A stretch of 64,000 nt of DNA from Desulfofustis limnaeus (GTDB lineage Bacteria; Desulfobacterota; Desulfobulbia; Desulfobulbales; Desulfocapsaceae): positions 248,001-312,000 of the forward strand of contig NZ_AP025516.1 of the NCBI RefSeq assembly GCF_023169885.1, read 5' to 3'. Of the stretch, positions 63,594-64,000 are shown piece by piece (within the stretch, counting starts at the first letter, position 1; each line of letters starts with the position of its first letter). Made by a program: the position numbers and the translations under genes. The notes below the pieces were generated by a model. It did not search any database. It was not told the origin of the DNA and saw nothing but the letters and a program-made list of their open reading frames with translations.

Positions 63594-64000
63594 TCAGGCG
63601 GCGGTCGCCACGCCTTTACAGATCGCCTTGACCACCGGCACCGGCACCGGCTTGCTCATGCCGATGATCTCGTAGCCGGACGGGTTGTCCTTCTTCACCG
63701 GCTTGGAGTAGAACGGCATCGGCAGCAGGTTGGCGTCCAGGTCGTCGAGGGCGCAGTAGAACAGCCGCCACGGCGCGTCGGCGGCCACCGCCAGCACATG
63801 GTGATCGGTCACCGCCGGCACCCAGGTGTTGTTGGTCAGGTTGGTGTAGCCGCCCTGGGCGAGCTTGATCTCAAAGCCGCCGAGGTTGATCCCCTGCTCG
63901 GTGACCTTGGCGGCGACCTTGCTGTCGCCCGGCAGGGCCAGCACCTTGTTGGCCACGGCCACATAGGTCTTCTGCCCGGCCAGGTAGTGGATGGTCGCCC
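63594..64000 (-). CDS. Phage capsid-region protein, truncated by window edge
   Basis: Only the C-terminal 135 residues are present; the frame remains open through 63998 with coding-like sequence (ATIHYLAGQKTYVAVANKV), so a GTG start at 63962 is not real. The sequence includes TNLTNNTWVPAV and FYSKPVKKDNPSGYEIIGMSKPVPVPVVKAI. Position directly before DUF1320 corresponds to the capsid gene region in Mu-type genomes. A major-capsid identity is likely but not certain. Confidence 0.55.
   Translation of the reverse strand, partial: ATIHYLAGQKTYVAVANKVLALPGDSKVAAKVTEQGINLGGFEIKLAQGGYTNLTNNTWVPAVTDHHVLAVAADAPWRLFYCALDDLDANLLPMPFYSKPVKKDNPSGYEIIGMSKPVPVPVVKAICKGVATAA

Larger units (their letters stand above)
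47575..64000 (-). mobile_element. Mu-type transposable prophage, right-end portion (incomplete)
   Basis: From 47575 rightwards every supported gene is on the minus strand and phage-like: capsid-region, DUF1320, tail, lysis and DNA-methylase genes. The boundary reads TG at its outer edge, has iterated sites inside, and interrupts a host gene. Tail genes are of siphovirus type (long tape measure, no sheath). Head and early genes continue beyond 64000. Identity with the B3/D3112 group is inferred from gene plan, not from an alignment. Confidence 0.85.

Noticed and set aside
63594-63962. Complete 122-aa gene starting at 63962
   Set aside because: The start is a GTG inside a coding-like frame that continues to the window edge, so the gene is truncated.

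Overview
The window reads as a high-GC Gram-negative chromosome followed by the late half of an integrated transposable bacteriophage. A sulfate-reducer-type deltaproteobacterium (Desulfobacterota, perhaps Desulfobulbales) is my inference. It rests on the gene mix: a selenocysteine-containing SelD, a single-cluster ferredoxin, a molybdopterin oxidoreductase, a ferritin-like protein, a stand-alone AICAR transformylase and a full LIV amino-acid transporter. No rRNA or ribosomal protein is present to settle the taxonomy.

Layout, 1-47.3 kb (host). The first 118 bases are the C-terminus of an outer-membrane beta-barrel protein with its terminator. A minus-strand operon (0.2-4.9 kb) encodes a VTC-domain protein, a DUF4956 membrane protein, an unknown membrane protein, a CotH-family protein and a lipoprotein. 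An 850-base gap without a recognisable gene precedes an MFS exporter, a hybrid response-regulator/histidine kinase, a DinG-type Fe-S helicase, a polyprenyl diphosphate synthase and a Gfo/Idh/MocA oxidoreductase. A minus-strand operon (13.6-16.0 kb) links AICAR transformylase, a PqqD-like protein, a lasso-type B2 transglutaminase-like protease and diacylglycerol kinase. Then come a shortened GlmU-like protein, a DUF2179-type membrane protein, a molybdopterin oxidoreductase, a nitroreductase, TatD and an Epd-like GAPDH. livKHMGF occupies 23.5-28.8 kb. After it come a CinA/MoaB-like protein, a ferritin-like protein, EamA, a MinD-like ATPase, an SDR, selD (read through an in-frame UGA), a cupin, a ferredoxin, Tag glycosylase, a VKOR-thioredoxin fusion, two polytopic membrane proteins (one an MFS/UMF1 transporter), FapA, dGTPase, ValS, NadC, an acidic zinc-ribbon protein and tRNA-Phe(GAA).

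Layout, 47.3-64 kb (prophage). A host tyrosine-phosphatase-like gene stops being host sequence at 47574. From 47575 the DNA starts with TGT and carries two copies of a 15-bp repeat 22 bp apart, as expected for a Mu-type transposable phage end. All following phage genes are on the minus strand. Read in transcription order from 64000 back to 47575 they are a capsid-region protein (cut by the window edge), DUF1320/gp36-like, a gp37-like tail terminator candidate, tail tube, tail chaperone with a probable -1 frameshift extension, tape measure, several baseplate/tip proteins, a low-GC putative receptor-binding protein, lipoprotein, holin-like protein, a PLA2-motif protein, an M15 peptidase endolysin and a D12-class adenine methylase at the extreme right end. 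No contractile sheath gene is seen, so a transposable siphovirus (B3/D3112-like plan) is the best reading. The transposase and repressor genes and the other phage end must lie beyond 64000.
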